Below, piece by piece: positions 1 to 9,251 of a stretch of DNA of 64,000 nucleotides. Position 1 is the first letter of the stretch. Each line of letters begins with the position of its first letter. The notes beneath the pieces are model-generated. The model searched no databases and had not been told where the DNA came from. It saw nothing but the letters and a program-made list of their open reading frames with translations. This DNA is from an uncultured Aquimarina sp. (GTDB taxonomy: Bacteria > Bacteroidota > Bacteroidia > Flavobacteriales > Flavobacteriaceae), in the NCBI GenBank assembly GCA_947498705.1, contig CANMLW010000013.1:1-64000 (forward strand), given 5' to 3'. The position numbers and the translations under genes were made by a program.

Positions 1-69
1 TAAATCTTAAAAAACAGATAATATAAGATAAAAACGTATAAGTAAAATCAAAACAATGAAACATGCGGA

Positions 70-122
70 TTTAAGGGTCCCGCTCGCGCTAGCGAGGGGC
101 GGGACGCTCGCGCTAGCGGGGT
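70..122. repeat. GC-rich palindromic repeat with two identical 14-bp cores
   Basis: Two identical copies of CGCTCGCGCTAGCG lie at 81-94 and 105-118. The first sits inside a larger hairpin in which TCCCGC and GCGGGA flank a TCGC-GCTA-GCGA stem. The block is far richer in G+C than everything around it, so it looks like an inserted repetitive element. It lies upstream of an orphan SUKH-like gene, close to the window edge. Nothing shows that it is transcribed. Confidence 0.7.
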
Positions 123-206
123 AAAAAAAGCTCGAGAAGTATACAAGCAACATAGACAATAATAGTATTTGTAAATACAATATTGAAATTAAAAAATATT
201 CAAAGC

Positions 207-752
207 ATGACAAGTTCTGAATTTGTTGAAAGATTAAAAGCTCTTGCGCCAGATGAAAAAGATATATTTGAAATAGAACCTGATAAAGAGTTCGTTGAAC
301 AGTATTTAAGTAGTTATAGTTTGAAGAGAATTAATGACGATACTGTTTCAAACGATCCATTATTGGATTTAATTTATAAATATGATATAAGTCCTTTGGA
401 TATAAGTATGATTGGGTTTAATAATAAGGAAGATGTACTAGAAACAGATAAATACATTTTTTTTGGAAAAGAAGAAGCTAATGCTTTGGTAATAAATAAA
501 ATTACTAATGAAGTTATTCTTTTAAATTCAGAAGACCCTGATTATATTATATCTAAATGCTCAAAAGATACTGATAGTTTTTTGGAGGCTCTTTTATTAG
601 TTGAAGAGTTTAACCAACAGATGTTTTTTGATGAAGACCTAGTTGAAGACCAGATTGCAATTATGGCCAAGGCTAAAGAAATTGCAGAAATTGCAGGAGG
701 TGAAAAGTATTTAAATTTTCATCTTAATTCTTTAGGTTACGAAGGTCAGTAA
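207..752 (+). CDS. SUKH/SMI1-KNR4-like protein (possible immunity protein)
   Basis: This encodes an acidic soluble protein of about 181 residues with no signal peptide or membrane segment. The alternation of acidic helices with a central beta-rich stretch (around FFGKEEANALVINKITNEV) and a closing FLEALL helix resembles the SUKH fold used by many immunity proteins against polymorphic toxins. That match is by eye and uncertain. The reading frame extends back to a TTG at 183, but the ATG at 207 (MTSSEFVER) is the better start. Any toxin partner would lie to the left of the window. A GC-rich repeat just upstream and the orphan position suggest an accessory locus. Confidence 0.6.
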   Translation: MTSSEFVERLKALAPDEKDIFEIEPDKEFVEQYLSSYSLKRINDDTVSNDPLLDLIYKYDISPLDISMIGFNNKEDVLETDKYIFFGKEEANALVINKITNEVILLNSEDPDYIISKCSKDTDSFLEALLLVEEFNQQMFFDEDLVEDQIAIMAKAKEIAEIAGGEKYLNFHLNSLGYEGQ

Positions 753-1005
753 GACCCGACCAGCTCTACACAGTTTACAACTTCGTAGCAGTATGAGTAA
801 GTAATAAAAGATAAGCCCACAGCAGAAATGTAGCTGGTTTTTTTTTCAAATTTTGTTATACAAATTTGAAAAAAAGTAAATGTTTAAGAGACTAATAATC
901 AGATGTTGTCCTCTCATCCTAAAAAAAGTTTACATAGTACACTTTAACAATCTACTCTGCAAATAACTTATACTAAGTTATTTTAGCAGCCATAATTTAA
1001 CAACG
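753..1005. other. Non-coding spacer with an AT-rich inverted repeat (840-875)
   Basis: No supported gene lies between the SUKH-like gene and the palindrome. At 840-875 a T-rich arm reading TTTTTTTCAAA and its complement around TTATA form a hairpin with one bulge. It is a plausible but weak terminator for the plus-strand gene. The remainder shows nothing recognisable. Confidence 0.45.
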
Positions 1006-1059
1006 ATAGTAAAATAGAAACCCTGCAATAGTACTATTGCAGGGTTTCTATTTTACTAT
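1006..1059. terminator. Perfect 54-bp palindrome, likely bidirectional terminator
   Basis: Both 27-base arms are perfectly complementary with no spacer, centred between 1032 and 1033 (AGTACT). The core CCCTGCAATAGT is GC-richer and the flanks are A/T runs, so a transcript from either strand forms a stem followed by a U-rich tail. It sits 18 bp beyond the stop codon of the minus-strand M28 peptidase. A stem this long and perfect is unusual for a plain terminator. Confidence 0.75.
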
Positions 1060-1076
1060 ATTAAGCTATCAATCTA

Positions 1077-2465
1077 TTACTTCACGCCATATTTATCAAA
1101 AAGATAGATCAGGCTGGTCATAGTAGCTGCTCCCAGCTCTAGCTCACGTCTATTAACCGCATCGAATGTATCATTTTTGGCATGGTGGTGATCAAAATAT
1201 CGTTGCAAATCTGGTCGCAGACCGGCCAGTACAATCCCATCTTTTTTAAGCGGGCCAATATCGGCACCACTACCTCCTCTTTTGAAATAATGAATAAGAT
1301 AGGGCTTAAAAACCTGAGTCCAACCCTCTACTTGTGCAAAGTTGGCATCATCACAATCAAAAGAAAATCCTCTTGGGGTAAATCCTCCTGCATCACTTTC
1401 TAAAGCAAAAACATGATTTTCTCCTTTATTCTTGGCCTCTTTTGCATATTTTTTACCTCCTCGTAATCCATTTTCCTCATTCATAAATAAGACTACGCGA
1501 ATAGATCGTTTGGGTTTATACCCTATTTCTTTAAACAATCGCAGTACTTCCATCGACTGTACAATACCTGCTCCATCATCATGAGAACCATCTCCCAAAT
1601 CCCAAGAGTCCAGGTGTCCTCCTACTACCATATATTCTTTAGGAAACTCACTTCCTGTCATCTCTCCTATCACATTATAGGACTGTACATCTTTCCAGGT
1701 TTTACAGTTCATATTGATATGAAACTTTATATTCGAGTTTAGTTTCAGCATAGAGCTTAACAAATTAGCCCCATTGGTACTAATGGCTGCAGCTGGGATT
1801 TTATCTGCATCTTTTAGGTCTCCATAACTCATAGCACCTGTATGCGGGTAATCGTCTTGTCTAAAATTCATCGACCGTACAATCACACCTACTGCTCCAT
1901 ATTTTGAAGCTTCTGCAGCTCCTTTATATCGTTGATCTACACATCCGCCATATGCCTCGAACGCATCTATAAGATTGGCTTGCATAGGACGGTTAAAGAA
2001 TACTATTTTTCCTTTTATTTTTTCTTCGCCCAACTTCTCTATATCCTCTATACCTTTTACCTCTATAATAGGTGCTTTGATACCACCGATAGGAGTAGGT
2101 ACCGATCCTCCTAGTGCACAAATAGGTACCGTAGTTGTTTTACCAGGTGTTGTTTCTATATATGCAAATTCTGTAACTCCTCTGGTCCACTTGGGCACCA
2201 TAACAGGCTGTAACCATACCTTATCTATCCCTAATTGCTTTAATTCTTTTTCTCCCCACTCTACAGCATGTTGTGCATTTAGAGAACCGGAGAGTCTCGG
2301 ACCTATTTGATTCGACAAATGATCTAACCACGCATAACTTTTTCCGTTCAACAAAGAAGTATCATAGATACGCTTTATCAAGGTCGAATCTTCTTTTGTT
2401 GTACTTTGTGCAAAACCATTTAGGGTTAGTAATGCAACAGTGATTAATATGGTATTCTTTAACAT
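1077..2465 (-). CDS. M28-family metallopeptidase (carboxypeptidase Q-like), secreted
   Basis: This is a 462-residue exopeptidase predicted to cleave peptides in the periplasm or outside the cell. The N-terminus (MLKNTILITVALLTLNGFAQ) is a signal peptide. Residues of about 110-250 form a PA-type inserted domain. The di-zinc catalytic domain follows, with GGHLDSWDLGDGSHDDGAG carrying the first His and Asp ligands, NEENG carrying the catalytic and bridging Glu pair, ESDAGG the next Asp, and DHHHAKNDT near the end the last His. Length and order fit the carboxypeptidase Q/M28 group. It lies 21 bp downstream of the PPK2 gene and is probably cotranscribed with it. It ends at a perfect hairpin. Confidence 0.9.
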   Translation of the reverse strand: MLKNTILITVALLTLNGFAQSTTKEDSTLIKRIYDTSLLNGKSYAWLDHLSNQIGPRLSGSLNAQHAVEWGEKELKQLGIDKVWLQPVMVPKWTRGVTEFAYIETTPGKTTTVPICALGGSVPTPIGGIKAPIIEVKGIEDIEKLGEEKIKGKIVFFNRPMQANLIDAFEAYGGCVDQRYKGAAEASKYGAVGVIVRSMNFRQDDYPHTGAMSYGDLKDADKIPAAAISTNGANLLSSMLKLNSNIKFHINMNCKTWKDVQSYNVIGEMTGSEFPKEYMVVGGHLDSWDLGDGSHDDGAGIVQSMEVLRLFKEIGYKPKRSIRVVLFMNEENGLRGGKKYAKEAKNKGENHVFALESDAGGFTPRGFSFDCDDANFAQVEGWTQVFKPYLIHYFKRGGSGADIGPLKKDGIVLAGLRPDLQRYFDHHHAKNDTFDAVNRRELELGAATMTSLIYLFDKYGVK

Positions 2466-2486
2466 AATATGTGTTTTAAACTCGTT

Positions 2487-3365
2487 TTATTCATTTTTTA
2501 ATTGTTCAATATACAAATCCAGATTTGCTTTTGTTTTTTCGTCTAACGCTGGTTCTTGTATATCGTCATATTCACTAAGGGTATCGTATAAAATTTTGGC
2601 TACTATATACCTGGCTACCGGTTTTTCGTCTGCAGGAATAACATACCAGGGAGCGTGTGGCAAAGAAGTTCTGTTAATCGCATCTTGATAGCACGCTTGA
2701 TACTGATCCCAAAGTTTACGTTCTTTAAGGTCACCTGATGAGAATTTCCAGTTTTTTTCTTTCTTTTCTAATCTGCGTAACAACCTGTTTCTCTGTTCAT
2801 CTTTGGATAAATGCAAATAAAACTTATAGATCAATGTTCCGTTTTGAGCAATGTGTTTTTCAAAGTTTTTGATCTGCTCAAAACGTTGATCCCAAAACTG
2901 ATCGTTAATATCATCTACTGTTTTTATTTGAGGAAGATTTTCTCCCATGATATACTCGGGATGCACCCGGGTTACCAAAACATTTTCGTAATGTGTTCTA
3001 TTAAATACGCTAAATTTACCACGTTGTGGCAACGCTATATAATGTCTCCAAAGATAATCATGGCCAAGCTCTAATGACGTCGGCACCTTAAAGCTATGTA
3101 CCGTAACCCCGCGAACATTAAAATCTTTAAAAACCTCTCTGATCAGACTATCTTTACCTGCAGTATCCATACCTTGCAGGCATATCAACACAGCATACTT
3201 ACCATGTGCGTATAAGGTATCTTGAAGTTTCCCTAGTTTTTCACGAACTTCTTCTAGTTCTTTTTCAACTTTCTTTTCGCTAGCTTCGAGATCAAAAGTG
3301 GTAGAGATGGCAGATAACTTTACGGTATTGGACACCTTAAAGTCATCCTGGTGAATCTTTTTCAT
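2487..3365 (-). CDS. ppk2: Polyphosphate kinase 2 family protein
   Basis: This is a 292-residue cytosolic P-loop kinase of the PPK2 family, which transfers phosphate between polyphosphate and nucleotides. The Walker A motif GMDTAGKDS lies at about residue 65. NVRGVTVHSFKVPT and PQRGKFSVFNRTHYENVL are the characteristic lid and Walker B-like segments, and the C-terminal WYVIPADEKPVARY is also typical of the family. Single-domain length fits class I or III enzymes; substrate preference (AMP or ADP) cannot be read from the sequence alone. It lies about 105 bp from the neighbouring beta-barrel gene and 21 bp before the M28 peptidase. Confidence 0.9.
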   Translation of the reverse strand: MKKIHQDDFKVSNTVKLSAISTTFDLEASEKKVEKELEEVREKLGKLQDTLYAHGKYAVLICLQGMDTAGKDSLIREVFKDFNVRGVTVHSFKVPTSLELGHDYLWRHYIALPQRGKFSVFNRTHYENVLVTRVHPEYIMGENLPQIKTVDDINDQFWDQRFEQIKNFEKHIAQNGTLIYKFYLHLSKDEQRNRLLRRLEKKEKNWKFSSGDLKERKLWDQYQACYQDAINRTSLPHAPWYVIPADEKPVARYIVAKILYDTLSEYDDIQEPALDEKTKANLDLYIEQLKNE

Positions 3366-3470
3366 AGTGTGATTTGTGTTACACCCCGAAAGATACTAAA
3401 GTTTTCGATTTGCAAAAAATCGTTACTGTATTCATTTGGTTTGCTGACACCACTTTTTTTCCTTTTTTAT

Positions 3471-4001
3471 TTATCGAGCATTAAAGTCGTAGCTAAATCC
3501 CACCAAAAACGTATCGTACCTTCTTCCTAAACTTTTTAGATTTATCTCTGCAAACACATGTATTGGTTTGCTTATATGATGCAATGCCCTTATTTTTATT
3601 TGTGCCCCATGATTAAAATTACCGGTTCTAAAAGCCAAAAAGGCTTTATCATCGATCGTTTCGAATATACCAGAGTCATTACCAATATACCCCATCCCTG
3701 CAGTAATAGTAGTGGGATACCAATTAAATGCAATAATATTTACCCCAAAAGCTAACTCATTATAAGCTTCATAGGTTTCACTGTCTGCGATAGTAAATGA
3801 TCTATTATACTCTCCTATAAATGTTGTAAAGCAATTGTAGGCATATTCTATACGTGCTCCTGCAGTTACCTCATCTTCTAAACCAAAGTTTTTTCCTGCA
3901 ACCAGACCGTAATTGGTAGCCCCAGGATCATATTGTCCATAAGACAAATAAGAACCCAGTATCAACATTATCGACAGATATTGTTTTAGAATTTGGGGCA
4001 T
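3471..4001 (-). CDS. Small outer-membrane beta-barrel-like protein, hypothetical
   Basis: This 176-residue protein has a signal peptide (MPQILKQYLSIMLILGSYLSYG) followed by alternating hydrophobic and aromatic strands that end in a terminal aromatic segment (FLVGFSYDF). This pattern is typical of an 8-strand outer-membrane barrel. I do not recognise a named family. It is the last gene of a minus-strand operon, 27 bp after the NtrC-type regulator, so it may respond to the same envelope signal as the upstream channel and DUF6268 protein. Confidence 0.75.
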   Translation of the reverse strand: MPQILKQYLSIMLILGSYLSYGQYDPGATNYGLVAGKNFGLEDEVTAGARIEYAYNCFTTFIGEYNRSFTIADSETYEAYNELAFGVNIIAFNWYPTTITAGMGYIGNDSGIFETIDDKAFLAFRTGNFNHGAQIKIRALHHISKPIHVFAEINLKSLGRRYDTFLVGFSYDFNAR

Positions 4002-4028
4002 AGGTATTATTAATTTATATACTGAATG

Positions 4029-5192
4029 CTACTTTGCTGCAAACAATTTTACATCTTCTTCGCTTATTTCATCACCACCCAAAATAATTAAACGCTCTAT
4101 CACATTACGCAATTCTCTAATATTTCCTGTCCAATCATATTGCTGTAATTGTTTGATGGCTTTGGCAGAAAAATTCTTAATAGGTGATCCTTGTTCTTTA
4201 GATATTTTTTTTGAAAAATAAGTCACCAATAATGGGATATCTTCTCTTCTATCGTTTAGAGCAGGTACTTTTACCAAAATTACTGCCAATCTATGATACA
4301 AATCTTCTCTAAATTTATTTTCTGCAATTTCTTTTTTTAGGTCCTTGTTGGTAGCAGCAATTACTCTTACATCTACTTTTATATCCTTATCACTACCTAC
4401 TCTCTGAATTCTATTTTCTTGCAAAGCTCTTAAAACTTTTGCTTGCGCAGACAGACTCATATCTCCAATTTCATCTAGAAAAATGGTTCCCCCGTTAGCA
4501 GCTTCAAATTTACCTGCACGATCTTTGTTTGCAGAGGTAAACGCTCCTTTTACGTGCCCAAAGAGTTCACTTTCTATTAATTCTCCTGGTATAGCTGCAC
4601 AATTTACCTCGATCATCGCTCCCTTAGAACGATCACTCTTTTGATGAATCCAATGCGCTACCAACTCCTTACCGGTACCATTAGGCCCTGTAATCAATAC
4701 TCTGGCATCTGTAGCTGCTACTTTTTCTATAATATTTTTGATATCAGAAATGGCTTTAGACTCCCCTATCATCTCATAATTTTTAGAGACTTTTTTCTTC
4801 AGCATCTTATTTTCTATAACCAGTTCTTTTCTATCTAAGGCATTGCGAACGGTATTAAGCAATCTATTTAGATCTGGCGGTTTAGAGATATAATCAAAAG
4901 CACCTAGTCGCATTGTATTCACGGCAGTATCCAAATCACCATGGCCAGAGATCATCACAATAGGAATTTCTGGTTTTATTTTTTTGATAGCTTCCAGCAC
5001 TTCTACTCCATCCATCTTAGGCATTTTAATATCACAAAGCACAAGGTCATAATCTTCTCCTTTAATTTTTTCGATTCCTACGAGCCCATCTTCTGCCTCC
5101 AATACTTCATATTTGCTATTCTCTTCAGATAAAATTTTCACCAGTACTCTTCTGATTGCTGCTTCATCTTCTATTATTAATATTCTTGCCAT
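4029..5192 (-). CDS. Sigma-54-dependent response regulator (REC-AAA+), no DNA-binding domain
   Basis: This 387-residue NtrC-family regulator has an N-terminal receiver domain (EDEAAIRRVL; the phospho-acceptor Asp in LVLCDIKMPKMDG; ISGHGD; a late Lys in ISKPPD). It then has a sigma-54 activator ATPase with Walker A GPNGTGKELVAH, GAFTSA in place of the usual GAFTGA, Walker B GGTIFLDEIGDM and the R-finger region FREDLYHRLAV. The protein stops soon after NIRELRNVIERLIIL, where most NtrC proteins continue into a Fis helix-turn-helix. It should therefore activate RNA polymerase-sigma54 without an upstream binding site of its own. Its ATG overlaps the stop codon of the DUF6268 gene by one base. No histidine kinase is adjacent. 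Confidence 0.93.
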   Translation of the reverse strand: MARILIIEDEAAIRRVLVKILSEENSKYEVLEAEDGLVGIEKIKGEDYDLVLCDIKMPKMDGVEVLEAIKKIKPEIPIVMISGHGDLDTAVNTMRLGAFDYISKPPDLNRLLNTVRNALDRKELVIENKMLKKKVSKNYEMIGESKAISDIKNIIEKVAATDARVLITGPNGTGKELVAHWIHQKSDRSKGAMIEVNCAAIPGELIESELFGHVKGAFTSANKDRAGKFEAANGGTIFLDEIGDMSLSAQAKVLRALQENRIQRVGSDKDIKVDVRVIAATNKDLKKEIAENKFREDLYHRLAVILVKVPALNDRREDIPLLVTYFSKKISKEQGSPIKNFSAKAIKQLQQYDWTGNIRELRNVIERLIILGGDEISEEDVKLFAAK

Positions 5193-6091
5193 TATATCTT
5201 AAATTTTATTCCGCCTCTAAAATAACCCGTATTTTCATCATTGATAAATAATATATCATTTTGATCGGCATTTCGTAAGCGAATTTCATTGCTTAATGTA
5301 TATCCTGTATAAAGAAAGAACAATAAGTGTTCCGTAAAATAATGTTCATACCCCAATGCTCCCATTATATTTAACATCGAAATATTTTCTGCAACTTGAA
5401 CTCCTTGTCCCTCTACTAAAATACTTCTGTTATTCTGCAAGTTAGCATAAAAGCGATCTAAGCCAACAAAGGCTTGTAAGGTGTGTTTTTTGTTGAAATA
5501 ATATTTAATATTTGATTTGGGCGTCCCTACAGAAAATGACCAATTGGTATGAAACCTTTTAAAATAATTCAAAATGGGTAATGGAAAATTTATACTTGCA
5601 GGAGTAGTATACTTAACTCCCATTACCAGTCGGGCCATTTTTGGTTTTTCGTCATACTCATAACTTTTCACAAAGTAAATTGCTCCTGTATATCGTAAAT
5701 CATCACTTTTGATTCCTGAGTCCTCGAAGTTCGAAGAAATTTTCATTCCTAATTTACTACCAAAACGCCAATTATTTTTCATTTTAAAAGTATACCCCAA
5801 CTCCAAACCTGCCGTCTGAAAACTATCGAGTCCTTCAACATCTTCTAACATCATTTTATCTTCTAATACCAAACTATTGTATCTATAATCTGCAGAAACA
5901 ATTAGATAAGACCCTTTTTCTTTTAAAGGTATCGGTAAATTGGTTTCGATCCTAAATCGACTGTACTCATTATCATTAGCTTGCGGAATATATGCATATT
6001 CTAAACGAGCTAAATTAACACCTTGCGACCAAATACAATGAAATGAACAGGAGCATATAAATAAACAAATCAGGTATTTTATTTTCATCAT
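5192..6091 (-). CDS. DUF6268-family outer-membrane protein
   Basis: This is a 299-residue predicted beta-barrel protein. An N-terminal signal (MKIKYLICLFICSCSFHCIW) is followed by the pattern NLARLEYAYIPQANDNEYSR and many amphipathic strands, ending in GYFRGGIKFKI. This matches my memory of the Bacteroidota DUF6268 family; the function is unknown. The second Met may be the true start. It sits between an MscS channel gene (29 bp upstream) and a sigma-54 regulator gene (1-bp overlap), pointing to an envelope-stress or osmotic operon. Confidence 0.75.
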   Translation of the reverse strand: MMKIKYLICLFICSCSFHCIWSQGVNLARLEYAYIPQANDNEYSRFRIETNLPIPLKEKGSYLIVSADYRYNSLVLEDKMMLEDVEGLDSFQTAGLELGYTFKMKNNWRFGSKLGMKISSNFEDSGIKSDDLRYTGAIYFVKSYEYDEKPKMARLVMGVKYTTPASINFPLPILNYFKRFHTNWSFSVGTPKSNIKYYFNKKHTLQAFVGLDRFYANLQNNRSILVEGQGVQVAENISMLNIMGALGYEHYFTEHLLFFLYTGYTLSNEIRLRNADQNDILFINDENTGYFRGGIKFKI

Positions 6092-6120
6092 TTGGGGCTA
6101 TTGTAAATAAACAGGTGTTT

Positions 6121-7011
6121 TTATTTTTTTATCATTGTAACTTCTCGCTGCGGGAAAGGAATATTAATATTATGTTCTCTAAACAAACGATCTATTTCAA
6201 ACCTTATTTCACTTTTAGGAATTACTCCTTGAAAACTATCATTAATACTAAAGATCAATTGAAAGTTTAAAGAACTATCTGCAAAATCTGTAAACAGTAC
6301 CAGTGGTGGTGGTTCTTTTAACACATGCGAATTAGACAATGCTGCTTTTATAAGTAGCTCTTTTACCAAAGCAGTATCGCTACCATAAGCTACCCCCACA
6401 TTTACCGATTCTCTTGTTACACTACCATTTTGTGTCCAATTGTAAAGTGATGATACCATATACTTGTGATTGGGTATAATCAACACTTTATTATCGATGG
6501 TAACTGCTCTTGTTGTTCTAAGCCGTATTTCTTCTACACGTCCTACCTTGCCTTCTAATTCTATAATATCACCTACGTGCACTGTTTTATCCATAAAAAT
6601 AAATATCCCTGATAATATATCCTGAATATAAGTTTGTAACGCCAGCCCTACACCTACTAACAATGCTGCAGAAGCGGCAAATATGGCAGTAATATTAAAA
6701 CCAATACTATCTAAAGCAAAAATGATGACAATTACGTAAATGAAGTATTTTGAAAACGAGAAAACAGATTCGAATTTCAGTTTATCCTGTCTATTCATTT
6801 TGCGAGTTAACACTCTTTTGAACGTTTTTAAAACTAACGAAGTTGCCAAAAAAACTATAATCACAAAAAGTAACAACCCAACCGTTAATATAAATGGATG
6901 AGAATCGGGTCCGAAATGAAAAATTTCGTAACTTAAAAAATCATTTATTGTAGTCCAAATATCTTTTGGAATCGCATCTTTAACCTTTTCTGATATTTCT
7001 TCCTGCATCAT
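6121..7011 (-). CDS. MscS-family mechanosensitive ion channel
   Basis: This 296-residue inner-membrane channel releases solutes when membrane tension rises. Three N-terminal transmembrane segments are visible (about residues 40-65, 85-108 and 112-140). The pore helix is rich in Ala and Gly (FAASAALLVGVGLALQTYIQDILSGIFI), followed by the beta domain VGDIIELEGKVGRVEEIRLRTTRAV and an alpha/beta cytoplasmic C-terminus. Length is standard for the small MscS type. The gene starts 4 bp after the ABC permease stop codon, so the two are cotranscribed. Confidence 0.93.
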   Translation of the reverse strand: MMQEEISEKVKDAIPKDIWTTINDFLSYEIFHFGPDSHPFILTVGLLLFVIIVFLATSLVLKTFKRVLTRKMNRQDKLKFESVFSFSKYFIYVIVIIFALDSIGFNITAIFAASAALLVGVGLALQTYIQDILSGIFIFMDKTVHVGDIIELEGKVGRVEEIRLRTTRAVTIDNKVLIIPNHKYMVSSLYNWTQNGSVTRESVNVGVAYGSDTALVKELLIKAALSNSHVLKEPPPLVLFTDFADSSLNFQLIFSINDSFQGVIPKSEIRFEIDRLFREHNINIPFPQREVTMIKK

Positions 7012-7015
7012 TTTC

Positions 7016-8329
7016 TTAATATTTCATCCACTTTAGTAACTCCTTATAAGTAGGTTTTTTACCATACATTAATATCCCTACTCTATATATTCGTCCTGCC
7101 AGCCATATCAAAAATACAATACTACCTACTAATAGTACTATTGAGATGACTACTTCCCACCAGGGTACTCCAAAAGGGATTCTCATTAACATAACTATCG
7201 GTGATGTGAGTGGTATCATAGAAAATATGGTGGCGACTGTCCCATGTGGGTTTTCTATCACAGAAAAGAAACCTACATATATTGCCAATATCAACGGTAA
7301 AATAATTGGCAGCATAAATTGTTGTGAATCAGTTTCGTTATCTACAGCAGCTCCTATCGCTGCGTAGATCGAACTATATAGAAAATATCCTCCTATAAAA
7401 TAGATAAAAAAAGATAATATTAAGGTCCCGATGGGAAGCTTAAATATATCTTGTAATGATTCTTGTAATAATAATTTTATCTCTTCTTGTCCTCCTTCTT
7501 CGAAAGTCAAGGTTTGATCTACCCCTGCTATTTGCGGTTGATCTAACCCCAGCACCATACTAACTACCGTTAGAAACACACCTCCTAGAATCACCCATAA
7601 AACAAATTGAAAAATACCAGCAAAAGAGGTTCCTAGAATTTTTCCCATCATCAATTGCATTGGTTTTACAGAAGAAATGATAATCTCTATAATACGGTTT
7701 GATTTTTCTTCGATAACAGAACGCATGACCATATTGCCATAAATAATAATAAGCATCATTAAAAAGTACCCTGCAGCTCCTCCAAAAATCATTTTAATGT
7801 AGCTAGACATTTTTGAGGTTTTTTCACCATAAAAATTCTCTATTTGGATATTTACATTGGCTTTGGCTTTTTCTATAACCTCTAGATCTAGTCCTTTTTC
7901 TTCAAAATTATGATGTGTTAATCTATCACTCATAATATTCTCCAGATCATTCAAAATAGAAATATTAGGAGCTTCATCTGCATAAAACTGAATGGCACCA
8001 GCCAATTCTTCATTGGTTTGCTTTTTAGGAATATAAAGTAATCCATATAATTCTTTGATGACGACAGAATCTTTGGCATCATTAAGAGGTAAATGACTAT
8101 AATTGATATAATCTATAGCATCAGAATCCTCAAAATCTGATACAAAAAGTCCCGTTTCATCAAAAAAAGCAATTTTACGGGCTTCGTCATTATTTAAGGT
8201 AGCCAACCAAACTACCAACGATACCATGGCAACCACTATTAATGGGCTTAAAAATGTCATTACAACAAATGTTTTGTTACGAACACGTGCTATAAATTCT
8301 CTTTTAATAATCAACTTAAGATTACTCAT
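7016..8329 (-). CDS. ABC-2 type transporter permease (NatB-like)
   Basis: This 437-residue permease has one N-terminal membrane span, a periplasmic loop of roughly 130 residues, then a cluster of five or so membrane spans. This is the NatB/LinG arrangement for export of sodium, lipids or drugs. It retains the motif VIEEKSNRIIEIIISSVKP before the second span, typical of ABC-2 permeases. Its start codon overlaps the end of the ATPase gene by 8 bp. The substrate cannot be predicted. Confidence 0.9.
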   Translation of the reverse strand: MSNLKLIIKREFIARVRNKTFVVMTFLSPLIVVAMVSLVVWLATLNNDEARKIAFFDETGLFVSDFEDSDAIDYINYSHLPLNDAKDSVVIKELYGLLYIPKKQTNEELAGAIQFYADEAPNISILNDLENIMSDRLTHHNFEEKGLDLEVIEKAKANVNIQIENFYGEKTSKMSSYIKMIFGGAAGYFLMMLIIIYGNMVMRSVIEEKSNRIIEIIISSVKPMQLMMGKILGTSFAGIFQFVLWVILGGVFLTVVSMVLGLDQPQIAGVDQTLTFEEGGQEEIKLLLQESLQDIFKLPIGTLILSFFIYFIGGYFLYSSIYAAIGAAVDNETDSQQFMLPIILPLILAIYVGFFSVIENPHGTVATIFSMIPLTSPIVMLMRIPFGVPWWEVVISIVLLVGSIVFLIWLAGRIYRVGILMYGKKPTYKELLKWMKY

Positions 8330-9251
8330 GTTCTTCTATGCTTTTAATAAATATCTCATTGATTCCTGGGATCACTTCATTAAACCGAACCACCTGACCA
8401 TTACCTGACAAATATTGCAGTAATTCATTAGATGACGTAGTACCATCTAAGGTTATTTTCATTTTAAGCTGATCATCTATAGCTTTAAAGTCTGCAGGTT
8501 CTACATTGAACTTATCTTGAATGGTGGCATACAATCTGGCCGTATCTTCGGCAAGAATTCCTACCTCGAAAGTATTTGACTTATATGCTCTTTTTATATC
8601 AGAAACTTTTCCTTCTAATATCTTTTTGGACTTATTTATTAACGCAATGCGATCACATAATTCCTCTACGCTTTCCATACGATGTGTTGAAAAAATTACC
8701 GTGGCACCTTCTTCTCGAAGTTGTAAAATTTCATCCTTAATAATATTCGCACTTATTGGATCAAAACCGCTAAATGGTTCATCAAAAATCAGTAATTTAG
8801 GTCTGTGAAGTACGGTTACAATAAATTGTACTTTTTGAGCCATCCCCTTGGATAATTCTTGTATTTTTTTATTCCACCAATGCGTAATTTCAAATTTATC
8901 GAACCAATATTTTAATCGCTCTTTGGCTTCTGTTTTACTTAACCCTTTTAATTGGGCCAGGTATAATGCCTGTTCTCCAACTTTCATCGTCTTATAAAGC
9001 CCTCTTTCTTCTGGTAAATACCCTATATCTTTTATATGATTGGGATTTAAAATATCATTATCCAAGAATACATCTCCCTGATCAGGCATCGTAATTTGAT
9101 TAACAATCCTAATTAATGTCGTCTTTCCTGCACCATTGGGACCTAATAATCCAAAAATACTTCCTTTGGGCACACTTATAGATACATCCTGCAGGGCTGT
9201 AAAGGTTCCAAATTGTTTTGAGACTTGTTTTACCTCTAAAAGATTCGTCAT
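8322..9251 (-). CDS. ABC transporter ATP-binding protein (NatA-like, DUF4162 tail)
   Basis: This 309-residue ATPase powers the adjacent permease. It shows Walker A GLLGPNGAGKTT, Q-loop ERGLYKTMKVGEQ, signature LSKGMAQKVQ, Walker B LLIFDEPFSGFDP and H-loop STHRMES, followed by a C-terminal DUF4162-type domain from about residue 215. It is the first gene of the six-gene minus-strand operon running down to the barrel protein at 3471. No clear -7 box was found upstream. Confidence 0.95.
   Translation of the reverse strand: MTNLLEVKQVSKQFGTFTALQDVSISVPKGSIFGLLGPNGAGKTTLIRIVNQITMPDQGDVFLDNDILNPNHIKDIGYLPEERGLYKTMKVGEQALYLAQLKGLSKTEAKERLKYWFDKFEITHWWNKKIQELSKGMAQKVQFIVTVLHRPKLLIFDEPFSGFDPISANIIKDEILQLREEGATVIFSTHRMESVEELCDRIALINKSKKILEGKVSDIKRAYKSNTFEVGILAEDTARLYATIQDKFNVEPADFKAIDDQLKMKITLDGTTSSNELLQYLSGNGQVVRFNEVIPGINEIFIKSIEEHE

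Noticed and set aside
57-125. 22-codon frame across the GC-rich repeat
   Set aside because: The frame exists only because the repeat has no stop codons. It has no start context, and its composition is that of the repeat.
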